DNA from: Citrobacter freundii
GTDB taxonomy: Bacteria; Bacteroidota; Bacteroidia; Chitinophagales; Chitinophagaceae
Length of the DNA: 64,000 nucleotides
NCBI GenBank assembly: GCA_003243445.1
Contig: QFQQ01000008.1
Span: forward strand, 1-64,000
Direction of reading: 5' to 3'
Position 1 is the stretch's first letter; each line of letters starts with the position of its first letter. Shown here piece by piece: positions 33,268-43,000 of this stretch. Both the position numbers and the translations under genes were made by a program. The notes beneath the pieces are model-generated. The model saw nothing but the letters and a program-made list of their open reading frames with translations, was not told the DNA's origin and did no database searches.

Positions 33268-34341
33268 GTGACAACACATCCACCTTTTCGTTATTGCTTT
33301 TTGATCGCTGCGATCGGGTTTTTGACATCCTGCGGCGGCGGAGATTCCAATAAAGCCAGGCAGGCGCAGCAGCAAGGCGGCGGCCGGGCCCAGGGACCTG
33401 CCCGCGTTGATGCTTACGTGGTAAAACCGGCACCTTTCGCAGAGAACATTGAAGTTCCAGGCTCCGTGATCGCCAATGAAACTACAGAGATCCATCCGGA
33501 AGTGTCCGGCCGCGTGGTAACACTGAACGTGGCTGAAGGCCGCCAGGTTTCCAAAGGCACACTGCTCGCAAAACTGTATGACGCCGATCTGCAGGCACAA
33601 TTAAAAAAACTGCAGGTACAACTGGAGATTGCCAATACCAACGAGGAACGTTCGGCCCAGTTGCTGAAGATCCAGGGTATCAGCAAAGCCGATTATGACG
33701 CAAGCCTGTTGAATGTAAATAATATCAAGGCCGATATCGATATTATCCGCACTGAGATCACCCGTACAGAGATCCGTGCACCGTTCAATGGTAAACTCGG
33801 GTTGAAAAATATCAGCCCCGGCGCCTACGTCACTCCCACCACTATTATCGCAGTGATCAATCAGACGGGCGAATTGAAACTGGATTTTACCGTTCCTGAG
33901 AAATATACCGGTAAGATCAAACTCGGCCAGGTTGTTTCATTCTCCTATGAAGGTTCACCCAAAAAATATACGGCGAAGGTCATAGCCACTGAATCTTCCG
34001 TTGCGGAGAATACAAGAAGCCTGAAAGTGCGGTCCATCGTTCAGACAAAAGATGAAACCTTATTGCCAGGAGCATTTGCGAAAGTACAGCTCGGCTTTGA
34101 TGCAGATCCGAATGCGATCCTCGTACCGACACAAGCGATACTGCCGCAGGCAAGAGGTAAGAAAGTAGTCCTTGCGCAAAACGGCGTTGCCAAATTTGTG
34201 GAAGTAACTACGGGTGTGCGTGATTCTGCGCGGGTACAGGTAACCGAAGGTTTGAAAGCCGGCGACACGGTGATCGTTACCGGGTTACTCAGCATCAGAC
34301 CGGAAGCAAAAATCCAGGTGGGTAAGGTCATCAACAAATAA
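33268..34341 (+). CDS. RND efflux periplasmic adaptor (lipoprotein)
   Basis: The membrane-fusion protein of a tripartite RND pump has 357 residues. A lipobox LTSC places the lipidated Cys at 22 after a hydrophobic leader, and a Gly/Gln-rich linker follows. Then come the barrel-sandwich half EVSGRVVTLNVAEGRQVSKGTLLAKL (known lipoyl block, about 70-95), an alpha-helical hairpin (about 105-150), the second half GKLGLKNISPGAYVTP and a beta-barrel with the membrane-proximal domain at the end. The start is GTG 33268. It joins inner-membrane pump 34404-37532 and a TolC-type channel in the same operon. Confidence 0.93.
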   Translation: MTTHPPFRYCFLIAAIGFLTSCGGGDSNKARQAQQQGGGRAQGPARVDAYVVKPAPFAENIEVPGSVIANETTEIHPEVSGRVVTLNVAEGRQVSKGTLLAKLYDADLQAQLKKLQVQLEIANTNEERSAQLLKIQGISKADYDASLLNVNNIKADIDIIRTEITRTEIRAPFNGKLGLKNISPGAYVTPTTIIAVINQTGELKLDFTVPEKYTGKIKLGQVVSFSYEGSPKKYTAKVIATESSVAENTRSLKVRSIVQTKDETLLPGAFAKVQLGFDADPNAILVPTQAILPQARGKKVVLAQNGVAKFVEVTTGVRDSARVQVTEGLKAGDTVIVTGLLSIRPEAKIQVGKVINK

Positions 34342-34403
34342 CACAGCTGAGGTGTTGTTTCTGCCAATGAAAGAATAGAACTCAATCCAATAAATAATTC
34401 GTA

Positions 34404-37400
34404 ATGAATATCTCCGAACTGAGTTTAAGACGACCCGTGCTTGCCATAGTGATGAATATCATCATCATCGTGTTCGGCATTATTGGCTTTAAATTTCTGG
34501 GTGTAAGAGACTACCCTGCAATCGACCCTCCCAATATCAGCGTGCGTACTTCTTATGCTGGTGCGAACGCAGACATCATTGAAACGCAGATCACCGAACC
34601 TTTGGAAAAGGCGATCAACGGTATCGCCGGTATCAAGAATATCACCTCCAGCAGCAGCAACGGCACGAGCAATATCAACGTGGAATTTGATCTTGGTATC
34701 AGCCTGGAAGCCGCTGCCAATGACGTACGTGATAAAGTATCACAGGCCGCAAGATCCCTCCCCCCTGATCTTGAAGCGCCTCCGGTCGTAACAAAAGCAG
34801 ATGCAAGCTCAGACCCAATCCTTTCAATGACCGTGCAGAGTAATACAAGAAATCCGCTGCAGATCACTGAATATGCGAACAACGTATTGGTAGAACGTTT
34901 GCAGACGATCCCCGGCGTGAGCGGCATCCAGATCTGGGGAGAGAAACGCTACGCTATGAGGATCTGGATCGATCCGACAAAGCTGACGGCTTTTGGTTTG
35001 ACTCCGGGCGATGTGCAGACGGCACTCGCGCGGGAGAACGTGGAACTTCCTTCAGGAAAGATCGCGGGTAATGCAACCGAGTTAACAGTGCGTACTTTCG
35101 GCCGTCTGAATACAGAAGAAGAGTTCAGCAACGTGATCATAAAAAATGTAAACGGTGCGGATGTCCGTATCAGGGATATTGGTGAAGTGGTGCTTGGTCC
35201 CGAGAATGAAGAAACAGCATTGCGCGAAAGCGGAATTCCCATGATCGCATTGGCGGTGGTGCCCCAGCCGGGAGCAAACTACGTAGCGATCTCCGATGAA
35301 TTTTATAAACGCCTTGATCAGATCAAGAAAGATATTCCGGATGATCTTACGGTAAACATCGCACTTGATCAGACACGCTTCATCAAACGTTCTATTCTTG
35401 AAGTAGAAGAAACGCTGATCGTTGCAGTAGTGCTTGTTGTGATCATTATTTACCTGTTCTTCCGTGACTGGCTGATCGCATTACGTCCTTTGATCGATAT
35501 TCCCGTCTCACTGATCGGGGCGTTCTTTATCATGTACATCATGGGTTATACCATCAATGTATTGTCTCTCCTGGCGATCGTTCTTGCTACAGGTCTTGTG
35601 GTGGATGATGGTATCGTGGTAACGGAGAATATTTATAAGAAGATGGAGAAAGGGATGGGGAAATGGCAGGCGGCAATGGAAGGCTCCAAAGAGATTTACT
35701 TTGCTGTTATTGCCACTTCAATTACGCTTGCAGTAGTGTTCCTTCCGATCCTCTTCCTGCAGGGGTTTGTGGGAAGCCTGTTCCGCGAATTTGCGATCGT
35801 TGTTGCAGGTGCGGTATTGATCTCTGCCTTTGTATCGCTCACGCTTACGCCGGTTCTCAACGTTAAGCTGAGTAAAAAGGACGTGCATAAACATTCCTGG
35901 TTCTATAGAAAAACAGAACCTTTCTTCCGCTGGATGGAGAACTCTTACCAGAATGCATTGACGAAATTCATGAAAGTAAGATGGATCTCTTTTATATTGA
36001 TCGCAGCCTGCGGTGCAATTATTTATTTCATCGGAGGCAGTCTGCAATCAGAGCTTGCTCCCATGGAAGACCGTAGTCAGTTCCGTCTCAGCCTGACCGC
36101 TCCGGAAGGAACTTCATATGATGCAATGGATAAGTATGTTGACCGTGTTTCTCAACTGATGCTTGATTCGATCCCGGAAAAGCAGATCGTGTTATCCATA
36201 TCTGCCGGTGGTTTTTCCGGAGGTAACGTAAATAGCGGAAGCGTGCGGGTGACCCTGGTTGATCCGAAAGAAAGATCACGTTCGCAGGAGCAGATCGTGA
36301 ATATGGTGAACCGCAACGTTTCGAAATTCAATGAAGGCCGTGCATTTGCTTCTCAGGAACAGACGATCCAGCAGAACCGCCGTGGCGGACAGCCTGTTCA
36401 GTTTGTATTGCAGAATAACAATTTTGAAAAGCTTACTGCCGTGCTCCCGAAATTCCTGGATGAAGCCAATAAGAGTAAGGTATTGCAGCAGGTGGACATC
36501 GATCTTAAATTCAATAAACCTGAATTGCGTGTTTCCATCGATCGCCTGAAAGCAAGCGAGCTTGGCGTAAGTGTCAGCGATATTTCTGAAACACTCCAGC
36601 TTGCATACAGTAACCGTCGCTTGGGTTATTTCAATAAAGATGGTAAACAATACCAGGTCATGGGTCAGGTGGAACGTGCTAACCGCGATGATCCGGATGA
36701 CCTGAAGAATCTTTTTGTCCGCAATACAAGAGGTGAAATGATCTCGATGGATAATCTTGTGACAGTGGAAGAAGCAAACACGCCGCCGTCTATCTATCAC
36801 TTCAACCGTTATAAATCCGCGACTGTTTCCGCAGGTGTTCAGCCTGGTTACACGATCGGTGATGGTGTGGATGAAATGAACAGGATCGCCGCATCACTGC
36901 TGGATGATACATTCGCAACATCACTTTCCGGTTCGTCCCGTGATTATGCGGAGAGCAGCAGCAACACCTCATTCGCCTTCCTGCTTGCACTTGGGCTGAT
37001 CATCCTGATCCTTGCAGCGCAGTTTGAAAGTTTCGTTGATCCATTCATCATTATTGTGACCGTTCCGCTGGCGATCGCGGGTGCGGTACTTTCCCTCTGG
37101 CTGTTTGGCCATACGATCAATATCTTCTCCCAGATCGGTGCGATCATGCTGATCGGGCTTGTAACGAAGAACGGGATCCTGATCGTGGAGTTTGCCAATC
37201 AGAACCGGATGAAGGGCATGAAGAAAACAGAAGCAGCCATCTACTCTTCGGTGCAAAGGCTGCGTCCGATCCTGATGACCAGTCTTGCGATGGCATTGGG
37301 CGCGTTACCTATTGCACTTTCGCTGGGCGCTGCGGCCACCAGCCGGATCCCATTGGGTGTTGTGATCGTTGGTGGTATCCTGTTCTCTCTTGTTCTTACT

Positions 37401-37532
37401 TTGTTTGTACTGCCTGCCATGTACTCGTACATGTCAACACCAAAGAAGATCAGCGAAATGGAAAAATTATATCCTGAGCAACATACGGAGGCAACTATTA
37501 TCAATGAACAACAACATGCCGAGCCAGCATAA
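34404..37532 (+). CDS. RND-family efflux pump permease (HAE1-type)
   Basis: This 1042-residue inner-membrane proton-driven exporter has twelve membrane helices in two halves with two large periplasmic loops (about 35-330 and 560-860). Family signatures are RRPVLAIVMN at the start, GVRDYPAIDPPNI, the proton-relay helix LATGLVVDDGIVVTENI (about 395-411, with the adjacent acidic pair), and ILMTSLAMALGALPIALSLG near the end. Its size matches multidrug HAE1 pumps such as AcrB or MexB rather than heavy-metal pumps, but the substrates cannot be read from sequence. It lies between its adaptor and outer-membrane channel genes. Confidence 0.95.
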   Translation: MNISELSLRRPVLAIVMNIIIIVFGIIGFKFLGVRDYPAIDPPNISVRTSYAGANADIIETQITEPLEKAINGIAGIKNITSSSSNGTSNINVEFDLGISLEAAANDVRDKVSQAARSLPPDLEAPPVVTKADASSDPILSMTVQSNTRNPLQITEYANNVLVERLQTIPGVSGIQIWGEKRYAMRIWIDPTKLTAFGLTPGDVQTALARENVELPSGKIAGNATELTVRTFGRLNTEEEFSNVIIKNVNGADVRIRDIGEVVLGPENEETALRESGIPMIALAVVPQPGANYVAISDEFYKRLDQIKKDIPDDLTVNIALDQTRFIKRSILEVEETLIVAVVLVVIIIYLFFRDWLIALRPLIDIPVSLIGAFFIMYIMGYTINVLSLLAIVLATGLVVDDGIVVTENIYKKMEKGMGKWQAAMEGSKEIYFAVIATSITLAVVFLPILFLQGFVGSLFREFAIVVAGAVLISAFVSLTLTPVLNVKLSKKDVHKHSWFYRKTEPFFRWMENSYQNALTKFMKVRWISFILIAACGAIIYFIGGSLQSELAPMEDRSQFRLSLTAPEGTSYDAMDKYVDRVSQLMLDSIPEKQIVLSISAGGFSGGNVNSGSVRVTLVDPKERSRSQEQIVNMVNRNVSKFNEGRAFASQEQTIQQNRRGGQPVQFVLQNNNFEKLTAVLPKFLDEANKSKVLQQVDIDLKFNKPELRVSIDRLKASELGVSVSDISETLQLAYSNRRLGYFNKDGKQYQVMGQVERANRDDPDDLKNLFVRNTRGEMISMDNLVTVEEANTPPSIYHFNRYKSATVSAGVQPGYTIGDGVDEMNRIAASLLDDTFATSLSGSSRDYAESSSNTSFAFLLALGLIILILAAQFESFVDPFIIIVTVPLAIAGAVLSLWLFGHTINIFSQIGAIMLIGLVTKNGILIVEFANQNRMKGMKKTEAAIYSSVQRLRPILMTSLAMALGALPIALSLGAAATSRIPLGVVIVGGILFSLVLTLFVLPAMYSYMSTPKKISEMEKLYPEQHTEATIINEQQHAEPA

Positions 37533-37542
37533 AAAGACAGTC

Positions 37543-38862
37543 ATGAACAGAGTTCAGTTTCTATTCACCATAATTCTTTTAACAGCCGTACCCGCTCTGC
37601 ACGCGCAGCGGATGCTTACACTGGAAGAAGCGATCGCGACGACTCTACAAAATAACTATGACATACAGTTGTCGAAGAACGATTCGATGGTAGCGGCGCT
37701 CGATTATTCCTATCGTAATATGGTGTTTTTGCCGACATTGAACGGGGTGGCAAGTACCACCTGGAACAATAACAACCAGCGTCAGACACTGGCCGATGGT
37801 ACCAAAAGACAGCAGGATGGGATCCGCTCCCACAATTCCTCCGCTGCTTTACAATTGCAATGGACATTGTTTGACGGGTTAAAGATGTTTGCCACTCGTG
37901 ATAAAGGAGAAGAATTGTTGGAGCTTGGATCGCTGACTGTAAAAAACCAGGTGGTGAACAGCGTTGCAACGGTGATCAATACTTACTATAATGTAGTAAG
38001 GCAAAAACAACAGTTGAAAGCTGTTGAAGAGCAGATCGCGCTGAATGAGGAACGTGTTCGTCTTTCCCAATACAAACTTGATATCGGAACCGGAGCAAAG
38101 CCTGATGTACTGCAAAGCAAGGTCGATCTTAACGCACAGAGATCCGCAAAACTCCAGCAACTCGCACTGATCGATCAGTTAAAAGATCAGTTGAACCAGG
38201 CCATGAACACAAAGCTCGGTACACCATTCGAAGTGAGTGATTCCATTCCGTTGAATATGGGATTGGGCCTGGGAGAAATTCAAACGGAGATTGAAAAAAG
38301 CAGCCCTCAGTTGCTGATCGCATCAAAAAATATTGACATTGCACAGCTCACACTGAAAGAACGCAGGGCAGAGCGCTGGCCGACTGTATCGTTCAATTCC
38401 GCTTATAACTATAGCAGGACAGATAACAAGACGGTGATCAACCCCTTCTCTACCCTCTTCAATCAATCCAATGGATTGAACTACGGCCTCACTGCCAGTA
38501 TCCCGATCTTCAACGGTCTGAATGCCCGCCGCCAGATTCGCCAGGCTCAGCTGAATGTGAATTACCTGCAGATGAGTTATGAGAATCAACGCTCGCAGGT
38601 AAACCTTGCGATTGTCAATGCCTATCGCGTATACGATCAGAATAAACAAACCCTTGCCATCGAAGAAGAGAATATCTTACTTGCGCGGGAAAATGTCGAC
38701 ATCGTTTTCCAGGTATATAAACTCGGCGCAGCAACGCTTGTTCAGCTTCGCGAAGCCCAGAACAGCCTGGAAGACGCTAACAACCGCCTTATTGCAGCGA
38801 GGTATGCGACGAAATTGTCGGAGACGGAGTTGTTAAGGTTGAAGGGTGAGATGGTGAGGTGA
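37543..38862 (+). CDS. TolC-family outer membrane efflux channel
   Basis: The product is about 439 residues from the ATG that opens a clear signal peptide (about 1-22, ending ALHAQ). ATG 37504, overlapping the pump gene, is the alternative start. Internal duplication is typical of TolC: two repeats of long helices and outer-membrane strands. Visible blocks are LTLEEAIATTLQNNYDIQLSKND, DLNAQRSAKLQQLALIDQLKDQL, ASIPIFNGLNARRQIRQAQL and LAREAQNSLEDANNRL. It forms the outer-membrane exit duct for the RND pump encoded just upstream. Confidence 0.92.
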   Translation: MNRVQFLFTIILLTAVPALHAQRMLTLEEAIATTLQNNYDIQLSKNDSMVAALDYSYRNMVFLPTLNGVASTTWNNNNQRQTLADGTKRQQDGIRSHNSSAALQLQWTLFDGLKMFATRDKGEELLELGSLTVKNQVVNSVATVINTYYNVVRQKQQLKAVEEQIALNEERVRLSQYKLDIGTGAKPDVLQSKVDLNAQRSAKLQQLALIDQLKDQLNQAMNTKLGTPFEVSDSIPLNMGLGLGEIQTEIEKSSPQLLIASKNIDIAQLTLKERRAERWPTVSFNSAYNYSRTDNKTVINPFSTLFNQSNGLNYGLTASIPIFNGLNARRQIRQAQLNVNYLQMSYENQRSQVNLAIVNAYRVYDQNKQTLAIEEENILLARENVDIVFQVYKLGAATLVQLREAQNSLEDANNRLIAARYATKLSETELLRLKGEMVR

Positions 38863-38863
38863 G

Positions 38864-39028
38864 AGAAAAGGTTCCAGGAGTTCAAGAGGTTCCATAGGTT
38901 CCAAAGGTTGCTACCGCAAACAGAAAAAGTTTCAACGGTTATTAATTGCAAAGGTCCCAAAGCCCCTTCAAGTCGCGGCAGCAACCTCTGGAATCTATGG
39001 AACCTCTTGAACTCCTGGAACCTTTTCT
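38864..39028. repeat. 9-bp-unit palindrome, copy H
   Basis: Left arm 38864-38917 and right arm 38975-39028 are inverted copies, sharing a unique GGAGTTCAAGAGG stretch in the same order. The core GGTTGCTACCGC has GCGGCAGCAACC as its partner. The right arm stops five bases before the purE -7 box. Confidence 0.88.
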
Positions 39029-39032
39029 GTTG

Positions 39033-39040
39033 TATTTTTG
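39033..39040 (+). promoter_or_regulatory. -7 box of purE
   Basis: TATTTTTG is a perfect match, 18 bp before the ATG at 39059, and indicates that purE is not simply read through from the RND operon. Confidence 0.55.
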
Positions 39041-39058
39041 ACCAAAACGAACACGGAC

Positions 39059-39577
39059 ATGAAACCACAAGTAGGCATCATCATGGGCAGCGACAGCGAT
39101 CTGAATATCATGCAGGCGGCGGCTGATGTATTGAAACAATTGGGCATTGTAACAGAAGTGACGGTGGTATCAGCGCATAGAACGCCATTGCGGATGGTTG
39201 AATATGCGAAGCAGGCGAAAGACCGTGGTTTGAAAGTGATCATTGCGGGTGCGGGTGGCGCAGCACATTTGCCGGGTATGGTTGCTTCTATCACACCGTT
39301 GCCGGTGATCGGCGTGCCGGTGAAATCTTCCAATTCTATTGATGGCTGGGATTCGGTATTGTCTATTTTGCAAATGCCGAACGGAGTACCTGTTGCAACG
39401 GTGGCGCTGAATGCAGCGAAAAATGCAGGATTACTTGCTGCGCAGATCATCGGTGCATTCGATGAAACCGTGAGTCAGCAAATGATCGCATATAAAGCGA
39501 ATATGGAAAAAGAAGTACTCGAGAAAGTTGATAAATTAAAAAAAGAAGGCTGGTCGAATGGATTTGATGCAGCATAA
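39059..39577 (+). CDS. purE: N5-carboxyaminoimidazole ribonucleotide mutase
   Basis: This 172-residue class I PurE moves the carboxyl group of N5-CAIR to give CAIR, the step after PurK. The signature GSDSD (10-14), SAHRTP (38-43, with the catalytic His) and GAGGAAHLPGMVA (about 68-80) are all present. ATG 39059 gives the usual N terminus VGIIMGSDSDL. The upstream in-frame codons overlap the promoter. Active PurE is an octamer. The gene has its own promoter and a terminator. Confidence 0.96.
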   Translation: MKPQVGIIMGSDSDLNIMQAAADVLKQLGIVTEVTVVSAHRTPLRMVEYAKQAKDRGLKVIIAGAGGAAHLPGMVASITPLPVIGVPVKSSNSIDGWDSVLSILQMPNGVPVATVALNAAKNAGLLAAQIIGAFDETVSQQMIAYKANMEKEVLEKVDKLKKEGWSNGFDAA

Positions 39578-39584
39578 ACGGAAT

Positions 39585-39620
39585 AACAAAAAGGACTCTT
39601 CAATAAAGAGTCCTTTTTTG
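39585..39620. terminator. Bidirectional terminator between purE and bshC
   Basis: The stem AAAAAGGACTCTT/AAGAGTCCTTTTTT with a small loop has a T-run on one strand and an A-run on the other, placed between two convergent genes. Confidence 0.85.
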
Positions 39621-39626
39621 TATAAG

Positions 39627-41228
39627 CTATTTTACATTCAGCACGACAAACTCCTGTTCCAACCCAGGCGAGTGCTGGTATAACTGGTCGATAAAAGTCT
39701 TTCCCCATTTCGCATAGAAGTAACTCATGTTATCGGTACGTTCCTGCAAGCCATCTCCGGGAAATAATGTTTTGCGGATGGCCTGGATCTGCCTGTGCTG
39801 ATCACTGAACTTTCTTTTCTCTGCACGAAGCATTTTCTTCTCCAGTTCTTTCAGCCTGGTCATGGCTTTCTGACGGAGAGACTGTACATGGCGTCCGAGT
39901 GTCGTATCTATTGCCGTTGCCTGTTGAAGTATGGAATCGTAAAGCGTGTTGGTATCAGATAAAGTGCTATCCAGTTGTAGTTTATTCACTGTATCACGCT
40001 TCACCAGTTTGTTAAGCAATTCCTGTTCTTTTGAAAACAATTCCTGTATAGTGAAACCAAGTTTATTGATCTTTTCCTGCCATTTTCTTTCAACAACTAA
40101 AAACGAATTGCGAAGGACGAGGGCCGGGTAAGGCACTTTATAATGAATGAACAGTTCCTTTAATTCAAGCCAGTAAGCCAGCTCTCCCCCGCCACCGATA
40201 AAGGCAATATTGGGCAGGATCGTTTCCTGGTATAATCCCCGAAGGATGACATTCGGGCTGAACCGGTCAGGGTGCCATTGTAGTTCTGCCAGCAATTGCT
40301 CCTGCGGGAAATGCAGGCCGGTATTCAATACTGTATAATCATTGCCATGCCGCTCGATCCTTTCGCGGATATCATCTTTCAGGTAAAACAGGTTGATCTC
40401 CCGTGGATGTGCCTGCGTTTTATAACCGGCGGCCTGTATCTGTTCTGAAGTTTTACCAACAATGGATGAGGCTGTCTGATGAAGAAGATCATCTTCAAAC
40501 AGATGCAGCATCTGCTTTTTTAATGAAGCATTATCCGGTAATAACACGATCAATCCATACTCAGCGAACAGGGCGTTTACGAAACTGAACGTCGCATGCT
40601 GGATCGTATCGCCGCTTTTGTAATGCTGGCGCATGAGGTGGATGATCTCACGGCCATGCTCTTCCACGGAAAGCCTGCCTTCCATGCGGTCGATCAATCT
40701 CAGCAAGGCTGTATCGATCTTCATCCGGCCGACTGCTCCGCGCTGGTTGGTTTCCCAGACCAGTTTTGTGCCGTCGAGATAGATATGATTGAGTTCGGCA
40801 AGATCTGCATCTTCAGAGCCGATATAGTAGACGGGAACAAAATTGAATTGGGGCAGTTCTTTTTTCAGATCAGCCGCAAGCCTGATGGCATGCAGGATCT
40901 TGTAAATAAAATATAGCGGGCCGGTAAAGATATTATTCTGATGGGCGGTGGTGATGGTAAATGTGTCCGGAGATAACAGCAGTTGCATATTGTCCAGCAC
41001 CTGTTTACTGCGCGAAACGGTTGCATATTGCTTCTCCAGCTCTTCTACCAGTAATCTGCGGTTGGTAGGAAACTGCTGTCTGTCTTTTATCGCGTTTTTA
41101 ATGCCATCCAGTGTTGGTGCATGCTGATAGAACGGCGCCAGTGCCGGGGCGTTTGCAATGTAGTCCGTCGCTATTTTTGAAAATACTCCTGTCTTTGCGT
41201 ATGATAAACGGGTAGATGTACAGTCCAT
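39627..41228 (-). CDS. bshC: Bacillithiol biosynthesis cysteine-adding enzyme BshC
   Basis: This 533-residue enzyme performs the last step of bacillithiol synthesis, joining cysteine to GlcN-malate. It has a Rossmann-like core with blocks TITTAHQNNIFTGPLYFIYKI (about 92-112), FVPVYYIGSEDADLAELNHI (about 150-169) and FIGGGGELAYWLELK (about 345-359). A long coiled-coil stretch runs at about 400-490 (LNKLVKRDTVNKLQL through KELEKKMLRAEKRK). These are the hallmarks of BshC. It stands alone on the minus strand and converges with purE across a shared terminator. bshB1 is at 6917-7654. Confidence 0.95.
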   Translation of the reverse strand: MDCTSTRLSYAKTGVFSKIATDYIANAPALAPFYQHAPTLDGIKNAIKDRQQFPTNRRLLVEELEKQYATVSRSKQVLDNMQLLLSPDTFTITTAHQNNIFTGPLYFIYKILHAIRLAADLKKELPQFNFVPVYYIGSEDADLAELNHIYLDGTKLVWETNQRGAVGRMKIDTALLRLIDRMEGRLSVEEHGREIIHLMRQHYKSGDTIQHATFSFVNALFAEYGLIVLLPDNASLKKQMLHLFEDDLLHQTASSIVGKTSEQIQAAGYKTQAHPREINLFYLKDDIRERIERHGNDYTVLNTGLHFPQEQLLAELQWHPDRFSPNVILRGLYQETILPNIAFIGGGGELAYWLELKELFIHYKVPYPALVLRNSFLVVERKWQEKINKLGFTIQELFSKEQELLNKLVKRDTVNKLQLDSTLSDTNTLYDSILQQATAIDTTLGRHVQSLRQKAMTRLKELEKKMLRAEKRKFSDQHRQIQAIRKTLFPGDGLQERTDNMSYFYAKWGKTFIDQLYQHSPGLEQEFVVLNVK

Positions 41229-41430
41229 ATCAGTGTAAAAATAAAACGGGTAAAACCTCTTCCTCCAAAATTAACATTCCTTTGCTTCAGGAGTAAATTG
41301 AATCGTTCAGGCCCGCCGGTTTTGTAAAAGTAAGTAACAGACGGAAAGTGGAATGGTTTGAAGAAAAACAACTGATTTGGATCTGTGTGGAAGCCGCGGC
41401 ATTCTGCGTACCGACATCCTTTCTTATTGT

Positions 41431-41672
41431 CCGGCTGGCGTAGAGGTTCCCGCTGATCCCGCAGATTTTATCCTTACTATAAATGAAAAACTATTTTACT
41501 GCAGGTCCGGGTTTTTAGAGGATGCGCGGATCTCGCAGATCAGTCTCTGATAACAGAATATCATTTGCGCGATCTGCGCATGCTGATATGGAGACTCTCG
41601 CTTTCTCAACTGTTATTTCAAGAGTCGGGAAGATAAATCCGCGGGATCAGCGGGAACCTCTACGCCAGCCGG
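41431..41672. repeat. Long inverted repeat (family 2, copy c)
   Basis: The outer arms 41431-41462 and 41641-41672 are perfectly inverted over 32 bp. They contain GGCGTAGAGGTTCCCGCTGA and its complement. The inner part carries TCTGCG/CGCAGA motifs like those at 1-312 and 9130-9366. It sits in the 495-bp gap upstream of bshC and downstream of the amino-acid dehydrogenase, and I see no gene there. Confidence 0.85.
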
Positions 41673-41723
41673 ATGATTGTCTTTCCTGAACAGCTTATAG
41701 GCTGGGAGTATGTGCCCGGCAGT

Positions 41724-42965
41724 TCAAAACCTATCCGGCCTGAACGCCTCCACCGGGATGACCGTCTTCTCCCGCGCCACGAGCTCACTCACCAACTGAC
41801 CTGTTCCGGTCGCGGCGCTCACGCCCAGCATCGCATGCCCGCCTGCATAAATAAGGTTGTCGAATTTTGAATGACGCCCGATATAAGGCATCCCATCCGG
41901 CGTTACCGGTCTGTAGCCAAACCAGGCTTTGGCTGGTTCGGGCGCTGTGATAGAGATCGTCGGATAATATTTTTTGAAAGCCTCATAAATGGCCATTACC
42001 CTTTTTGGCAGGATCCGGTCGTTGTGACCACTTATTTCCATGGTGCCACCGATACGAAGCCATTCGCGGATAGGTGTGGTGGCAACGCGGTCGTCAACCA
42101 GTATGGAAGGGTGCTGAAGATTGGCCCTGACTCCTTCATAAGCCATACTGTATCCTTTGCCCGGCTGCATCAGCATGCGCAGGCCAAGCATTTTTGAGAC
42201 TGGGCCGATCCAGGAACCATTCGCGATGACGAGTTCGTCAACATCCAGATCTGCTTTATCGGTCAGCACTTTTGTGATCCGTTGTCCTTGTTTTTCAAAG
42301 CCTGTGACGTTTGTCTTCAACCAGAACTTTACACCGGCAGCTTTCAGGTATTCGTAAAGCGCGGTCATCATTTGCCCTGGATTCACATGTGCATCGTCCA
42401 CGTACAGTACGCCACCGGCCACATCCACTTCCACAGCCGTCTCTCTTTCCTGTACCTGTTGACGCGTGCAGCTGATCGTGGTCAGCCCGAGTGTTGTTGC
42501 CTGATCCGCCAGATGTTTTTCATGATCACCTGTCTTTTCATTTTTGTATAACATCCAGCAACCTTTCTCCAGCAGTTCAAATGAGCCGGGTATGGACTGT
42601 GTCATTTCTTTGGTAAGTCTTCTGCTCAGCTGGAGAAGATTATTGAGATGGGGGATGTTTTCATTCATTCGGTTTGCATTCGCCGATCTCCAGAATGCAA
42701 AGCCCCAGCGGATCAGATCCATATCCAGTCTTGGCTGAATATAGAATGGCGATGAAGAGCTCATCATCCATTTCATTCCCTGTGATACCATACCGGGTGT
42801 GGCAAGCGGCACGAAATGCGAGGGAGAGATATAACCCATGTTGCCAAAGGAACATCCGTCTGTAATGTCATTACGCTCGATGACTGTAACGTTATGCCCC
42901 TGTTGACGCAGATAATAAGCGCTGCACAAACCGATCACGCCGCCGCCGATAATTGTTATGTTCAT
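41724..42965 (-). CDS. D-amino-acid dehydrogenase-type FAD oxidoreductase (cis-4-hydroxy-D-proline)
   Basis: This 413-residue DAO-superfamily flavoenzyme has the FAD-binding GGGVIG at 7-12 and the strand ending in Glu (VIERN). The conserved MQPGKGYSM (about 280) and YIGRHSKFDNLIYAGGHAMLGVS near the C terminus are family features. DadA-type dehydrogenases oxidise D-amino acids to imino acids. Beside a 4-hydroxyproline epimerase gene it is best read as the cis-4-hydroxy-D-proline dehydrogenase that makes pyrroline-4-hydroxy-2-carboxylate. Plain D-amino-acid dehydrogenase remains possible. Confidence 0.85.
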   Translation of the reverse strand: MNITIIGGGVIGLCSAYYLRQQGHNVTVIERNDITDGCSFGNMGYISPSHFVPLATPGMVSQGMKWMMSSSSPFYIQPRLDMDLIRWGFAFWRSANANRMNENIPHLNNLLQLSRRLTKEMTQSIPGSFELLEKGCWMLYKNEKTGDHEKHLADQATTLGLTTISCTRQQVQERETAVEVDVAGGVLYVDDAHVNPGQMMTALYEYLKAAGVKFWLKTNVTGFEKQGQRITKVLTDKADLDVDELVIANGSWIGPVSKMLGLRMLMQPGKGYSMAYEGVRANLQHPSILVDDRVATTPIREWLRIGGTMEISGHNDRILPKRVMAIYEAFKKYYPTISITAPEPAKAWFGYRPVTPDGMPYIGRHSKFDNLIYAGGHAMLGVSAATGTGQLVSELVAREKTVIPVEAFRPDRF

Positions 42966-43000
42966 TGTTTTATTTGACTGTCTTTATAGTTGAAAGGTAG

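Noticed and set aside
36276..36800. Long minus-strand frame inside the RND pump gene
   Set aside because: Antisense to a very strongly supported RND permease. Long shadow frames are common opposite such genes.
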